A stretch of DNA of 64,000 bases, taken from NCBI RefSeq assembly GCF_001649575.2, contig NC_051451.1:27831184-27895183 (forward strand), given 5' to 3'. The notes under the pieces were generated by a model. The model was not told the origin of the DNA and did no database searches. It saw nothing but the letters and a program-made list of their open reading frames with translations. The stretch is from Kryptolebias marmoratus (lineage: Eukaryota > Chordata > Actinopteri > Cyprinodontiformes > Rivulidae). This document shows positions 36,701 through 49,600 of the stretch, in pieces (the first letter of the stretch is position 1; every line of letters starts with the position of its first letter). A program made the translations under genes and the position numbers.

Positions 36701-37138
36701 CGAGTCTTTTTAGTTTAAAACACGAAACAATTCCTGATTTTAAGGAACACAGATGGTCCCTTAAAATGGCCGCCGCTTATCAGCCTCAGGTATTAAAGGT
36801 ATTTCAACAAAACAACTAAATTAACTCGAGTAAAAAGTCACAAATCTACGTTTTCTGGGGTTAAACCCGAGTTTAAGCCGGACTCAGGTAATTAACGGAA
36901 CACACCTACAGCTGAAGCTGAAGCTAAAGCTAAAGCTAGCTGAAGTTTTAGCTCCCGGTAAAGTAACGTTAACTCTGCGTCAGTGAGCTCCAGGTGAGGT
37001 TAGCGCGAAGCGAACACGAAGCGTCCAGGTGTTCGGTCCACTCACCCGGGAAACGGCCAGCGGCTGCTCGAAGTCTTTGCCCCCGACCAGCCGGAACCCC
37101 CAGGGCCCGGGACCCTCCATCTCAACCCGGAGAGGCAT
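30770..37138 (-). CDS. pdlim1: PDZ and LIM domain protein 1 (CLP-36/elfin)
   Basis: Cytoskeletal adaptor that binds alpha-actinin through its PDZ domain at stress fibres and Z-lines. Exons 5' to 3': 37046-37138, 35517-35668, 35111-35195, 32740-32924, 32304-32452, 32111-32228, 30770-30956. They total 969 bases in one frame, 322 aa (human 329). The PDZ domain covers about residues 1-82, with [20 protein letters not shown], then [20 protein letters not shown] and [13 protein letters not shown]. The linker has [40 protein letters not shown] and [13 protein letters not shown] single C-terminal LIM domain has the zinc ligands CDKC, HPEC, CTDC and the CEQH pair, and the protein ends with [26 protein letters not shown] separates it from pdlim3. 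Intron 3 holds a minisatellite and an assembly gap. It lies in tandem with sorbs1, as in human. Confidence 0.97.
33241..34420. repeat. 30-bp minisatellite in pdlim1 intron 3, spanning an assembly gap
   Basis: The unit carries GACATCAGGACATCTGTCTG and GACCCTGAG. Four to five units are visible on each side of 917 N. The period is a multiple of three, so long open frames appear on both strands; they are not genes. Confidence 0.95.
33379..34295. other. assembly gap (917 N)
   Basis: Run of N inside the minisatellite. The true array length is unknown. Confidence 1.
34450..34650 (+). repeat. dispersed repeat family A, copy 6
   Basis: GAGGAATGCTTGTCACCCGC, ACTCTCAGCTGCTACATCAG, then GTGGCAGCCATCTTGGATTG. 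Confidence 0.7.
35211..35400 (-). repeat. dispersed repeat family A, copy 7
   Basis: CTGTTAGCGAAATATCTGCT, GATTAACTTTTGGAGTCAAT, then CAAGATGGCTGCCACAGCCA. Starts 15 bases upstream (5' side) of pdlim1 exon 3. Confidence 0.75.
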
Positions 37139-38124
37139 GGCGGTGCTCTGCGGCTGGTACTGCGGCGGTTCTGGTTTCCGGCTCGGGTCCTGCCGACAGT
37201 TCCGAGTCCGCCTGGCCCAGGTTCGGGGGAGGGGGGGTGGACCCTCGGGTTCCTGAGTGACGAATCGACGCTTCCAGCTGATAATTGAGCGGACGAAGAT
37301 CGTGAATTCGGGAGGATGAGTCACTACAGTCTGGGAGCGAGCGGAAAAGAGCTACTTCTGGTCACGTGATCCCACACTCAGTTTTTATTGGTTAAAGACC
37401 AGGAAGTCAGGTCTGCTTAGTAGAAATACACTGTTTTCTTAATTTATTATGTTCTGTTTTACCATCCTAATTTACAGATTAAATGGTGTATTTCTATTTT
37501 ACTATTTCTATTACTTCCTCCTCTGTAAATATTGTGTTTGTGGTCCTTTGTGATAATTAATAATTGTATAAAGACACCAAAATGGACTCAACTCACATTT
37601 ATTCTGTGCTTCAGTTAAAAAAATTAAAACTAAAGGAACAAGCTGCATTAAAACGTTAACAAACAAACCAAACTGCTGTGGACTAAAACTCACTGTTGCT
37701 TTAAGGCTTTTAATTTGGCAGTATTTACTAGTAAATGACAAAAGTGGCACTTTTTAGGATTACAACACAGCTACACAAATACAGCGAATAAATAAATGAG
37801 CAGTGGTGTTGCCCAGCTACTCCTGAAACAGTGAAAGTTTTTGGAAGTTGCAGCAGAGCGGCTCCTCTTCATGTTTCTCTCGGGGATGAAGTTGTGTCAT
37901 CCTGTTTTGTGCGAGCTTACCATTTATGGTAGAGCTGAATCCCAGGATGTGGAATGTGACACTCCCAAAACCTGAATTCCTGCCAGGAGCTCTGCTGAAA
38001 GTAGAGGAAAATGCCTGGGCAGAGAGACCGAACGACACACGCACTCTCATGTTGGGCTCGCAAAACCCCCGATTCAACGAGCTGCCCTTCATCGTCTGGG
38101 AGACAAGCAGCTGAGAGTTAGAAC

Positions 38125-38210
38125 CCAAAACATCTGTCACAATCTGCTCCTTTATACACAAAACATCTGTCACAATCTGCTCCTTTATACACAAAACATC
38201 TGTCGACACC
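38125..38210. repeat. 33-bp tandem repeat
   Basis: ACAAAACATCTGTCACAATC plus TGCTCCTTTATAC, repeated two and a half times. Confidence 0.85.
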
Positions 38211-41200
38211 TTGAGAGGAATATCTTAATGCAGAACAGAAGCAAAAACAAACTAAACTCCACCCAAAGACTCACAGCTTGGGTCGATTTAGAAGAGCCAA
38301 ACAAACTGAACACTTTCAAATAGTTCCAAACAGTTAATATCTTACCTGCTGTAGATGGCTCTTTGACTGAACTTAGTTTGGAGAAATATTTTAATTCTGA
38401 CCAGACTGATGAGCTAAGAACAAAACATTTACCATCAAATATTCCTGAAATCTGTGCAAACGTCTTGCCTGAAGTTTTCAAAGTGAAAGAAGCAGAAAAC
38501 TGTTTTCTGTCATGTGCAAAAAAACATTTCCACCTTTAAACACATCCGGAAACGGTTCCGAACCAGAACCAAAACAGAATTTCTTTCTTTCTTTGTTGTT
38601 AATGTTGCTGTCAGAAAGAGGATATTTGAAAAAATACTCAGATTTGGGAGTAAAGGAGTCACGTTTTGGTCCCGGTCAGTCAGTACTAAACCGCAGGAAA
38701 ACATAAATAACTACATTTATTTTATTTATTTAATCCAAACAGCTGGGGGAAATTAATAATCCACACCAGACAAAAGCTCAGGACTCAGGAGGATGAAGGG
38801 GGGCCGGTGGGGGGGCCAGCAGATTTAAAGGGTTGCCCCCCCCCGGTTGGTGCCCCTGCCAGTTTGACCCGGCTCGAAGTGACGATGAGGAGGAGTTTCC
38901 TGCAGGAGGAAGTCGTCTGAAATCAGAGCGATAAACAGGAGCAGACAGCCTTTATATTTATTTTTATAAATATAAACTTATCCTGAGCTGGTAAATAAAT
39001 GAACACAGACTAGTTTCAACTGTTTATTAAATATTGCATAATACCAAAGTCACAGCAGTGTATAGTATCTTTATTTTAATGTTGTCAGTGTAACGTCACT
39101 GCAAATAGAAGCAAACAAACCAAACCTGGTGCAGGTTGTGCGTCTTTAACTAGTCCTTTCTTCAGATTAATAATCGTTAACTGTGAAGCTCGGTGTCACA
39201 CTCTGCTACAGAAACGGACGAGTCTTTTAGTAAACGTCTCCTCGTCAGACTGATGGGAAAACACTTCAAATTCAATAATCTGACAACGAGGCACGGTTCT
39301 GAGGCAGCGTCACGTTCGATCCGCGCTTCGTCTCGAATCCTTCAGGAGAAAAATAATCAGAGGTCAGAGGTCACTCTGAGGCTTGCAGCCTTTTCTATTT
39401 TACATATTTACAACCCTTCCTGTCCTCAAACTGCTCGGTTTTTACATGTTAGTGTACATTCATATATTCATACATTCATTCATCCCTTCATGCTTTACGG
39501 AGCACAAAAAAAAACACTTATTTACCGACTGCGTGGTGCGTTCTCCTGTTCTGCAGTGAAAAATAAACTACTTTAACAAACATTTTGCTATTTAACACCA
39601 TGCAAGTCAAACACAGCCAGCAGTGGAGGCTTCTGTGGTGAAACACATCAAACCAATCTTTACACGATGTTGGCAAAGTGGTCAGGAGCAAAAAGGACGA
39701 GCTGGAATCGACCACAGAGGAGAAAGCACTGATTGTACGACATTCAGGTAAAAATAACAATACAGAGGGAATCAGAGGCAACAGAGATTAAAGACAAATA
39801 AGCTTTTAGAGCCAAAGAATCAAAGTTTTTACTCCAAATTACACTTTAAGCCCCGCCTGCACTGCTCCACTCCGGATTTATTTTTACTGTTATTGAGAAG
39901 AATCTTCATCGACGAATCTAAACTCAGACAAAGTAATTAAAGATTCTCCCAAAACTGTCTGCAGTTACTACAGCTTCTCCCAGTTTAGGCCGTATTTCTC
40001 CTGGAGGTTAGTTAGTCGTGAGTTTCTGACGGTTTTAGCGCATTTCTGTGTGCTGTATTGTGGGCCGCGCACATTATTTCCCTGCCCGCCTCTCGGTAAC
40101 GATTTCATCTCCTGGAGTGAACTTTAGAAATGAAGGCAGCAGATTTGGACCGAGGATTATTTATCATCGGAGTAGTTGCACAGATATTTTCAACATGTGC
40201 AAATTTTAGGTGAGAATCCTCTGATTTGTGACAGGAAACTGAGAATCTCGCCAACGTTCTGAGACATTTCAGAGACTCCAACAGCCAAGTGAGATACCGG
40301 CGGTGTTAAATATTTCTGCACACAATAAAGTTTAATGACTACAGGACTGGTCTGAACCGAGAGGCAGAAAAAAAACAGTAAAAACAGCGAAATGGTCTGC
40401 AGTGTCATCGTTTCTCAGCGTATTTCACGCCAACAGGACCGAGCTTTTAAAACCATCCTGGCAGTGCGGGCGAGGATCTCAGACGTGGTGTTTCCAGACC
40501 AGTTTTAACACTGTAGACAAAACAAGACAGACTTGAACAGTTTTTAAATCGAGGAGGAAACACGGAGCTTCTCAGAGCTGTAAGAAGAGCTGCTCAGCCT
40601 CCGACCCATAAACTACAGCGACGTGTTAAAACAAGCAAACACGACGAGCGGAAAGACGACACGGATGAAAGCAGGACATGAGCGGAAACACAGAGAGGAG
40701 CTGAAGCCTCCGACAGGAAGACGCTTCTTTAAGGTCAGAGTTCAAAGAAATTAAAGCTGAACCAGCGGAGTAAATCCTGCCACCGCCTCCGTTTTATGAT
40801 TCAGTTTAAGGACTGATGACTTTACGGCTGTAACCACAACAAGGGAAACATATCGCTGCGTCTGGAAGGCCCCTTAGTTTCCTTTAGGCTGATATATTCA
40901 TACAAACACACACATTAAGGGTGTAACGGTACAAAGAAACCACGGTTAGATATGTTAGGGATGAGAGTTCAGCACAGGGAGAAGAAATAAAAACAGAGAG
41001 GAGACGAAAAGATGAAACCTTGGGTTGTTATAAAATCATAAATCATCAATCGAGTCGAGGGTTATAACTCAGCGGCTGTCATCACGACATGACCGCCTCG
41101 AGCCGCGACGCCATCACCTCCCCTGGCGGCTCAGAGGCGTAACAGCAGCGGTTTGACTTCAACCCTCGACGCCCGTCCCGTCAGACTCTGAGAAGGCTCA

Positions 41201-41254
41201 GGTTCGGGTTAAAGCGTTTCATTAAAGTGGAAACATGAAAATAATTCACCCTTG

Positions 41255-41510
41255 TGTCGTGGAGTTCCTCAGGGTTCAACGCTCGGACCACTCCTCTTTA
41301 TATACGCTGCCATGAGATACAATTATCGGTCAGCAGGGGATAAATGAGCTATATTCAGTTTTATTTAACGATAAAGTTCGACAAATCCAATCTATTTCAT
41401 TATATACTGTGTGTAGGAACTGGATTTATGATTTAGGCTCGTTTTTATTTTGTATATTGCCCTGAGATGATTTTTGTAATGAATTGGCACTATATAAACT
41501 CTAAGGCAGC
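41255..41510 (+). mobile_element. internally deleted LINE fragment
   Basis: Bases 41255-41314 encode GVPQGSTLGPLLFIYAAM, the reverse-transcriptase palm motif found before the catalytic YADD. After a deletion, the 3' phrase TTGCCCTGAGATGATTTTTG and TGGCACTATATAAACT follows, typical of fish LINE 3' ends. Confidence 0.75.
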
Positions 41511-42621
41511 AGGTCGTAAACACCAAGGTGAGATCGGTCGAATGGTTACTTCTCTGGAAAGTTAGGAAACAGAAAAGTAATTTTGTTCCGTCTTATTGAT
41601 CCAAACGGCGTCATTAAGGTCACGAGTCAAACAAATAATCTCCGAACTGAGAATTATGTCTTTTGTTTAGAAAACAGTCTAAAAATGAGAGTTTGTTTTA
41701 ATTAATTTGGACTAAAATTGATGCAAAACAAGCAACACAAACTGAAATCCATCACCTAATGAGAAAATATAAAATCAGCTGAGTTTGTTTAATAAGTGGA
41801 GTTAATTAAACGCATTTACTGATAATTATAACCGTTTCTGATTTTCCACATGTTGGCGTTAATCCTCGTTTCATCTGAATGACTCCTTCTTGCTTTGCTT
41901 TTGAGTAAGGTGCTTTAGAAACTGTTTTTTCTGTCGTGTCGGTGAGCAGAAAGCAATAAAAGGATAAAACGAGCGCCCTGTTCGAGATGAAAGTGGTAAA
42001 AATAAATGTACCGTCACACCCTTAATCACACACACCTGCATACATGTTAATAAGAACATTATTTTAACCTTAATGTGCTTTTTACACGTTCCTGGCTTCA
42101 AATTCAAATACTTGCTGTTGGTCGGGCGGGGTCTTCCTAACGACCAAACAGGAAGTGAAAGAGCTACCAAGCCCCGCCCCTTAAAGGCATCGCCGTTCGT
42201 TTTATATTCAGTCAAAATACGATTAAAAGGGCAAATAAATAGTTTGCACGTACGCAGTCCCGGAGCGGAGCAACGTAAGGGCGGAGTTAACTCTTCCGCT
42301 GCGCCGTCGACTGCAGGGCGACGTTTGCATAGAAAATAAGGCAACACTGAAGCAGATTACACCGAGCTAAAGACACGGAGTCGATGAGAAATAAAATTCA
42401 AATGTAAACCGTTTCATTGGACGAGCTTCGCCTCATCGTGGACATTAATGTCGGATTAACTTTAAAAGAATTACTTGGGTGGAACGATGATCCAACATAA
42501 AACTTTAATTCTTTCTAAAAACAATATTTGGCTGCACAGGTTTGAAAGGATTGAGGAGTTTCTTTCATCCAAACGGCTGATAAACAACTGGAGCTGAAGG
42601 TCTTTTAACTTGAAAGGGCCT

Positions 42622-43137
42622 GTTAACTTCCTGTTAGCGATCAGGATTGACTGCAGTTCTACATCACCACGGACGGAGGACCAAGAAAGACCTTCAAGCT
42701 GGACTTAAACCTGCAGCCGTCCACACGGACGGGACGAATGTCTCCTGGAGAAACGTTTGACGGTCAGAGGGGACAAGGACGGAGGACGTTTGGAGTCCAG
42801 GTGAGGCTTCAAGACCTGAGAACACCAAACTAACTGTCAGGCATGGAGGTGGCAGCATCATGCTGTGGCATGAAGTGAGCTGAATAACGAAGGAGGAAGA
42901 AGAAGAAGACTTCCTCCAAGTTCTTCAACTCGAAACCAACTAAATTATTTCTGCCAGGAGACACCAGGAGGTCCAACACCAGGTGTCCAGGAGGTCCAGG
43001 AGACACCTGGAGGTCCAGGAGACACCGGGATGTCCAGGAGACACCTGGAGGTCCAGGAGACACCTGCTGAGGGACGTTACTGGGGTGTATGTATATATTT
43101 GAGCCTTTATGGAGAAAATCCACAATAAATTCAAACC
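42622..43137 (+). mobile_element. Tc1-like element, family D, copy 2 (defective)
   Basis: GTTAACTTCCTGTTAGCGAT at the start, CAGGCATGGAGGTGGCAGCA at the GGGS motif, and AGAAAATCCACAATAAATTC at the end. An imperfect GGTCCAGGAGACACC repeat (42955-43070) has expanded inside; the same unit occurs once in copy 1 near 20945. Confidence 0.7.
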
Positions 43138-43629
43138 TGATTTTGAAAACGACTCGTCCCGTTAGAAGAAGAAGAAATCAAATTTAAATTAAATTTGAAA
43201 TAAATCCCACGACGAGCGTCCGGAACGTCTGATTCCCAGAAACACGTCAAATGAGACTCGTGGTTTGGATCCTGGTTCTGACAAACCGGTCCACCCGGAC
43301 CTAAAGTCCTCCTCAGGTGAGCTCCGTCCTCTCGCCGAGGCGCTACATAAACACTCGTGAAATATAAAATTATTAAGTGGAAGCTATCGTTTGTGCAACA
43401 CAAGTTAGTCTTTTTTTCCTCCACACACGGAGACGGATGAGTTCGGCCAACCGGGTCGATGTGGGATCCCGGAGCGAGCGGCGCTGAGGTCCATCCGTCC
43501 GTCTCCGTCCTCGCCGCGTGTCCAAACGGATCGCTTCCCCAAACAAAATACATGGGCGGGGCTAAATGACTCCACCTGTCAGCCATGCGCAGCAGCAGGA
43601 GCTTCCAAAGCTCGGCAGGTTAGACAGGA

Positions 43630-46600
43630 TTACAGCTTCACTTCCTTCACGTAATTCCCAGGGAATGTCCCGAACTGCTTCGTCCTCTTCGACGTCCCTG
43701 TGGACACGAAGACAAGATTTAAAGACAACCTGAGCTCAGAAACAGCAGGTGAGTTATAAACGTTAGGCTGTCAGTCGTTAGAGACCCGATACGTCGCGCA
43801 CTTCCTGTTGTTTTACGGAAACCCTGGACAGATTAACGGGACGCGGCGAGCGCAGAGGAATCTCCCAGCCCCCACCCGGCCCCGCCCAGTCCCCACCGGA
43901 CTCACCGACAAACCAGCCGTCGTCGCACTTCTCCATGACGCTGACGAGATCGCCCTCCTGCAGCTCCAGCTCGTCGTCGTTCTGAGGCACGTAGCCGTAC
44001 AAGGCCTGGAAACTGTGGGACAAACGGAGACACGTCCCGAGTCAGAGACAGGTTCCTTGGTGGTTCTGAAGGTTCTAACGTGTCCTTTTAACTCGACGAG
44101 GCCGAGGCTGGTTAATGTGGGAACGTGACACTGATGGACAGGAGTGCAGTGGACACTGGTGGACAGGGACACTGTGGACAGGAGTGCTGTGGACACTGGT
44201 GGACAGGGACACTGTGGACAGAGACTGTGGACAGGGACGCTGTGGACAGAGACACTGATGGACAGGGACACTGTGGACAGGGACGGCCAATCCAACGAGT
44301 GCTGTCAGACAAATCTGTTTTATGCTGGCAAAGAGAAACCATCAGCTGCAGTCAATCACGATCACTAACAGGAAGTTAATAAGAGGCCCCGTCAGATTAA
44401 AAGTCTGAGAACCTTCAGAACTTATGGACATGTTTCAGCTCTTCTGTTTAATTTAATGTATAAAAGTCTTAAATTATGACGACTCTGACTGCAGGTGCAG
44501 CTAAAACAACCAACCAACCAACCAAACAAACAAACAAACAAACAAAGAGTCGAGTGTAACGGCGAGAAGAGCCCACTCACATTCCACAGCTGAGGCGGCT
44601 CGGCTCCGGGCTGCTGCTGAGGGACAGCGGTTGCTGGGAAATGATGAGACATTGTTTACTGGGGTGGGGGTGCAGCCGGTGCAGCGCGTCGGTACGGTGG
44701 GACAGCGTGCTGCAGTATCTCACTGAGGTCTCAGCAATGTTCAAGATCTCATTACACACCGCCTCCTGGCAGAGGCGTCCCGGAGGACGGGAGGGAGGAC
44801 GGGGGAGGTTAGACGGGGGGACAGGACAGGAAGGAGCCCGGAGAGGAGCATGAAGACAGGAAAGCACAGGATGTTAGTCAGGGTGAGCGAGCAGCTTCAC
44901 AGGAAACAGATTAAACTGCACTTCCTCCTCAGCTCTACCAAAACATGGCTGACAGAGCAAACCATGACTCAGCACTTCCTGTACCAAAACATGGCTGACA
45001 GAGCAAACCATGACTCAGCACTTCCTGCTGATAGATTCTCTCTGTACGTTCGTTGGACACAAACTGCTCCTGCAGACTTTCTGCTGCTTTAGCTGTTTGA
45101 ACAGCCAAACGTTCGGCTCGTTCAGCTGATGGCTGCTGAGACTTTTAGACTTTTTTTTAAATAAAAAGCTTAAAACTGCTACTTTTAGCTTCTAGCTACT
45201 GTTCTGCTACTTTTAGCAGCTGCTCTGCTAGTTTTAGCTTCTAGCTACTGTTCTGCTACTTTTAGCTACTGATCTGCTAGTTTTAGCTCATAGCTACTGT
45301 TCTGCTACTTTTAGCTACTGTTCAGCTACTTTTAGCTACTGTTTTGTTACTTTTAGCTCATAGCTGCTGTTCCACTACTTTTAGCTACTGTTCAGCTACT
45401 TTTAGCTTACAGCTTCTGTTCTGCAACTTTTAGCTTCTAGCTACTGTTCTGCTACTTTTAGCTCCTAACTAGCCACCGGGGTGCGGTCGCTCGGTGGTTC
45501 AGCGGTTAGCGTCATCTCGAGGCTGTGGGTTCGAGCCCAGCTTGTTGTGACCCCTGCAGGAGGAAGGAAGCTTTTAGCTTTTAGCTAGTCTTTTTTAACC
45601 GTTAGCTTCTAGCTACCATTTTTATTGTTTCAGTCTCTCAGTTTCAGCGTTCGGACTGAGTTTCTGAGGAAAATGAAGTTTCTCTGATTTGAGCTGCAGC
45701 TTCGGCTGTTTTCTGTCACACGGAGCGCTGCAGGAGGTAAAAACGATGTTTCCTGACACGCTGAAGCTACAGAAGGATCCGTCTGACGTGTCAAACATGG
45801 AGACCCGACCAGATCAAAGGGATGTTAGTGAAAAACGTCGTTTCTCCGTCTTACCGTGAACGAGTTGACGTTGTTGTTGTCCTGGATGTCCAAAGGAAGG
45901 ACGGGGCTTCTGGAGCCTCGGCCGTGATGGTCAGCCTCGTTCCTCACAACCTGCAACACACACACACACACACACACACACACTTTAACATCAAAGCTTT
46001 TTGGCTCCGCGTGTTGCCGTAGTTACAAACATGTCACCGCTATAAAACAAAAACTCTCCATCTTTGAAGGAAACGGAAACATTTTCAGATTAATCCTTAA
46101 AAATGTAAGTGTGATCGCCGACAAACCGAAACATGAAGGATTTATCTGCAGCCGGCTGGACGTCGCCTCGAACTGATTATTTAATAACTGCTTTTATGAT
46201 TAAAGGAAACTTTTACAGAATTAATATCGAACTTTGAACAGTTTGGAGTTTAAATCTGACAGGACGTCTCGTTGCCGTCTGAAAATAAATCCAATCTCCG
46301 GTTTATTATTTTGTTTATTATTATTAATGACGACAATCCAAAGTGGGCAGCAGCAGCTAGCTGTAGCACCTCGAACAGGAATGTTGGAACATTTCAGCTG
46401 AAATGAACAAATAAAGCAGAATAAATTTAAAGAAACTCCTGAAGTCGCAGTCGATTTATAAACACCTGTAAATGTAAAGAAATCAATCAGAATTTAACGT
46501 CTTTGAGACCGGAGAGGTTCTGACGGTTTCCTGTCCCGTCGCCGGTACTTCCTGTTGAATCCGAGCCTGAAACACGCCACAGCAACACGCTGGCGCCGAA

Positions 46601-49600
46601 GGTTAGAGGTGAGCACAACGACATGCAGCTGAAAGCCACTCGGGCTCCTCGGAACCAGCGGAGCCGGGATGCAGCACCGCACACCATGCAGACGGTACCT
46701 CTGCGGGGCCATTTCTCTTGTTGCCCGGGGCAACGCCTTCCCCCTCCGTCAGCCAGCCCTCCAGCACCGACCCGCCGCAGGGGCTCACGCTGCGGGACAG
46801 CAAGAAGTCCTCCCCCTGAGGCGGCGTGAAGGTGAGGAACGGCGTGGCCGAGCTGGGTCTGGGGGGATAGGGCGGGGGCAGCGGGGAGGCGGACGGCGAC
46901 GCCACGGGGGAGGAGCAGTACGGGCTGCTGCTGACGTGAGGCACGGGGCTGGCCGAGTATGGCGGCGGCAGGTACTCGCCCCAGCGGTAGGACACGGTGG
47001 GCAGCGGCGGCAGAGGAGGGGTGGGCGCGGCGGGGGGGCTTCCGCCTCCCACCGTCAGGGAGATCCACTCCGAGGAGACGGCGTGGACCTCGGGCGACAC
47101 GGAGCGCCGGGGGGAGTGGGGGAGAGGCAGGGGGGAGGTGGTGAGGCGGGTACGGTTCAGCTTTTTATTGGAGGAGACAGAAAATGGAGGAGGAGACACA
47201 TTTAAAGAGGAGGGGTCATAAAACCCACTGATGTGGACAAAAAGTTCTTCTTCGTTTCTGACTTTCATGCGTTTCCTCACCTGAGGAGAAGCATTGGTGC
47301 TGCGCTGCGGCGAGTGGCTGAGCGGCGGGTCGGGGTAATCCACGCCGTTTTTGACTCGAGGACGCTTGTGCACCTCAACGTAGGTGACGGGGAAGATGCC
47401 CTGCCTGTTGGTGCCTGACACTTTACCTTCGTACCAGTTCTCGTCCACTCTGCGGATCAGCGTGATCCTCTCGCCCTGCGGGGTCACAGCGATCAGAACG
47501 TTCAGGAATGTTCATACAAGTCCTCCTCCTTCAGGTCCGTCAGGACCGAACGGACCGGATCAGGTTCTGAAACGATTCAAATCTGAAAAACAGAGGGGAC
47601 CGAGAAACGAGCTCAGCCCCTACAGCAGCTCAAAGGTCAAAGGTCAAAGCCTCTCCGCTCTGAAAACAACTCGACTTCGCTTTGACTTCTGGACCAGAAC
47701 CGGACCAGAGGACAGATGTTTACCCAGAATGCACCGCAGCTGTCAGCACGGTGGTGGAGGGCTGATGGTTTGGGCTGATTCTGGAGTCAGATGTGACAAA
47801 CAGGACAATGATCCCAAACACAGCAGAACGGTCCAGAACCAGAACCAGAACTTTAGGGAGCTGAGCAGGAACCAGATTTGAATCATTTCAGTCCAGATCA
47901 GTTTCCTGTCCTCAGAAAGGACGAGTCCTCTGCACCTTTCTGAAGGACATCTCCACCATCGTGTCTCCTTTAAAGTTGAATCGGGCCACGGCTTCTCCGT
48001 ACTCCAGAACCTGAACCGGCGCGCTTTTCTTCGGCTGAGCTTTCTCCGTTGGCGGGAGGAGCTGCGGGGTAAAGAGAACGACAAAATCACCACCGAGAAA
48101 ACACAATCCGACTCAAACGGCCATCTTTAAAAAGCTTGAGACGACAGAAACGGATTAAATCCTTAAAACCTGACCTCGACGTAGCTTCGCGGGAAGATGC
48201 CGACCCGTCCGTGATGTTCGCCTTCATACCAGTTCTGATCGACCTGCCGGATGATGTAAACGATGTCGCCCTTCTGAAACGGGAGTTCCCTAAAAGCGTA
48301 AATAATAAAAACAATAAATTCGACATGAAGACTCCATTTAATAAAACTGTTTCATTGCAAAGTCATGAAAACTGCTCGTTTCTCATCTCGTCTTTAAATG
48401 AAAACTTTTTACGTGTTTAAAAGCAGGTCAAAAACGGAAACAAAGTCTGACAGTTTCAGCTTTGTTTACGTTGAATGCAGACCTGCATTTTGCATATCTG
48501 GCTTCGATCAGGACGAACTGTTTTCATGTTGGATATTTTGCAATGAGAGGCTTTAGTTCTGATCATCTGGGCTCACTTCAAGGATTCTGCTCTGAAGTCG
48601 AAGCGGGCCATGGCCGGGGTTCTCTGTGGAGACAGAACAGCTGAATCAGGGTCAGGTTTTTATTTTATCACCAGTGTCAGTTTTATGACCGCAGCTCAAA
48701 GTGTCGACATTTAGTCCGTTTAGTTTTTTATTCTTTAAAAAGGTTCACGATGAAGAAGCTGCTCCAGGTGTGAACAGTTGATATCTTACCTGTTACAGAT
48801 CACTCCTCAACAAACTCAGATTGGAGGACTGATGAGCTAACGGCTAGTCTGAACGCAGCTAAGACTCTGAGCTGTTTCCGAAACCTTTAAATCGTTGTCT
48901 GTTTCACAGCGGCAGCTAGCTGTAGCACTTCCTGCAGGAACGTCATGATCTTTAGGTGGAAAACGGGTTAAAAGTTTAAATGTAAGATTTTGAGTCTGTG
49001 AAAGTTTCCAGATTGGAGCTGAGGATCAAATTAATCCTTATTCCTCCAAACTGAACTCGTTCAAAGAGCTGTCTGCAACAGGTAAGATATTAACTGTTCA
49101 TCGTTCTTCCCCCCAGCCTGCAGCCTCCATCTTTGTTTTTACCTCCACGCCCGACCTCCTCTTCTCCGTGTTGTCCGTGATGTTCAGCAGGTCTCCGAAG
49201 CGCTCATTGGTGATGAACTGATGATGCGTCGGGACGACGCTCGTGTGTCGCCTTGACGCCGTGTCCGCCTCTTCCTGTTCCCGCTTCAGCCGCCGCTGCT
49301 CCTCCAAGATTTTCTGTCAGGAAACCAGAACAAACCGATGTTTCCCTCAAGATATCTTCTTTTTTATTGGTGGAAAACAGCCTCTGTGGCACAACATTCC
49401 TTATTAAACGAGCTGGAAAACCAAATTATCTTAAACTGAATTACCTCTTTGTCTCCATGACGCCTCCTCAGAACTTCATCCTGACTTTCCTCGTGAGCCG
49501 GAGAGGAGTCTGACACAGAGACAGAGAAACTATCAGCATGCAAACTATAAAACCAAACACATGTAGTCATACTGCAAATCAAAAACACATCATGCATACT

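Larger units (their letters stand above)
37139..43629. other. interval between pdlim1 start and sorbs1 stop; part is probably sorbs1 3' UTR
   Basis: No coding exons were recognised. It holds a 33-bp duplication (38125-38210), a family B piece (38325-38420), a C run (38840), a LINE fragment (41255-41510) and a Tc1-like copy (42622-43137). AATAAA-like sites on the minus strand near 39020-39075 could end the sorbs1 transcript. Confidence 0.4.

Noticed and set aside
46669..47205. 178-codon plus-strand frame
   Set aside because: Antisense of the proline-rich sorbs1 exon; low-complexity Arg/Gly composition from GC-rich codons.
47161..47280. Read-through joining sorbs1 exons 47281-47475 and 46699-47160
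   Set aside because: The frame is open, but TNASPQ followed by gtgagg matches a conserved exon end, and a pyrimidine tract with AAAAG precedes LNRTRL. A short intron is more likely; retention as an isoform is possible.
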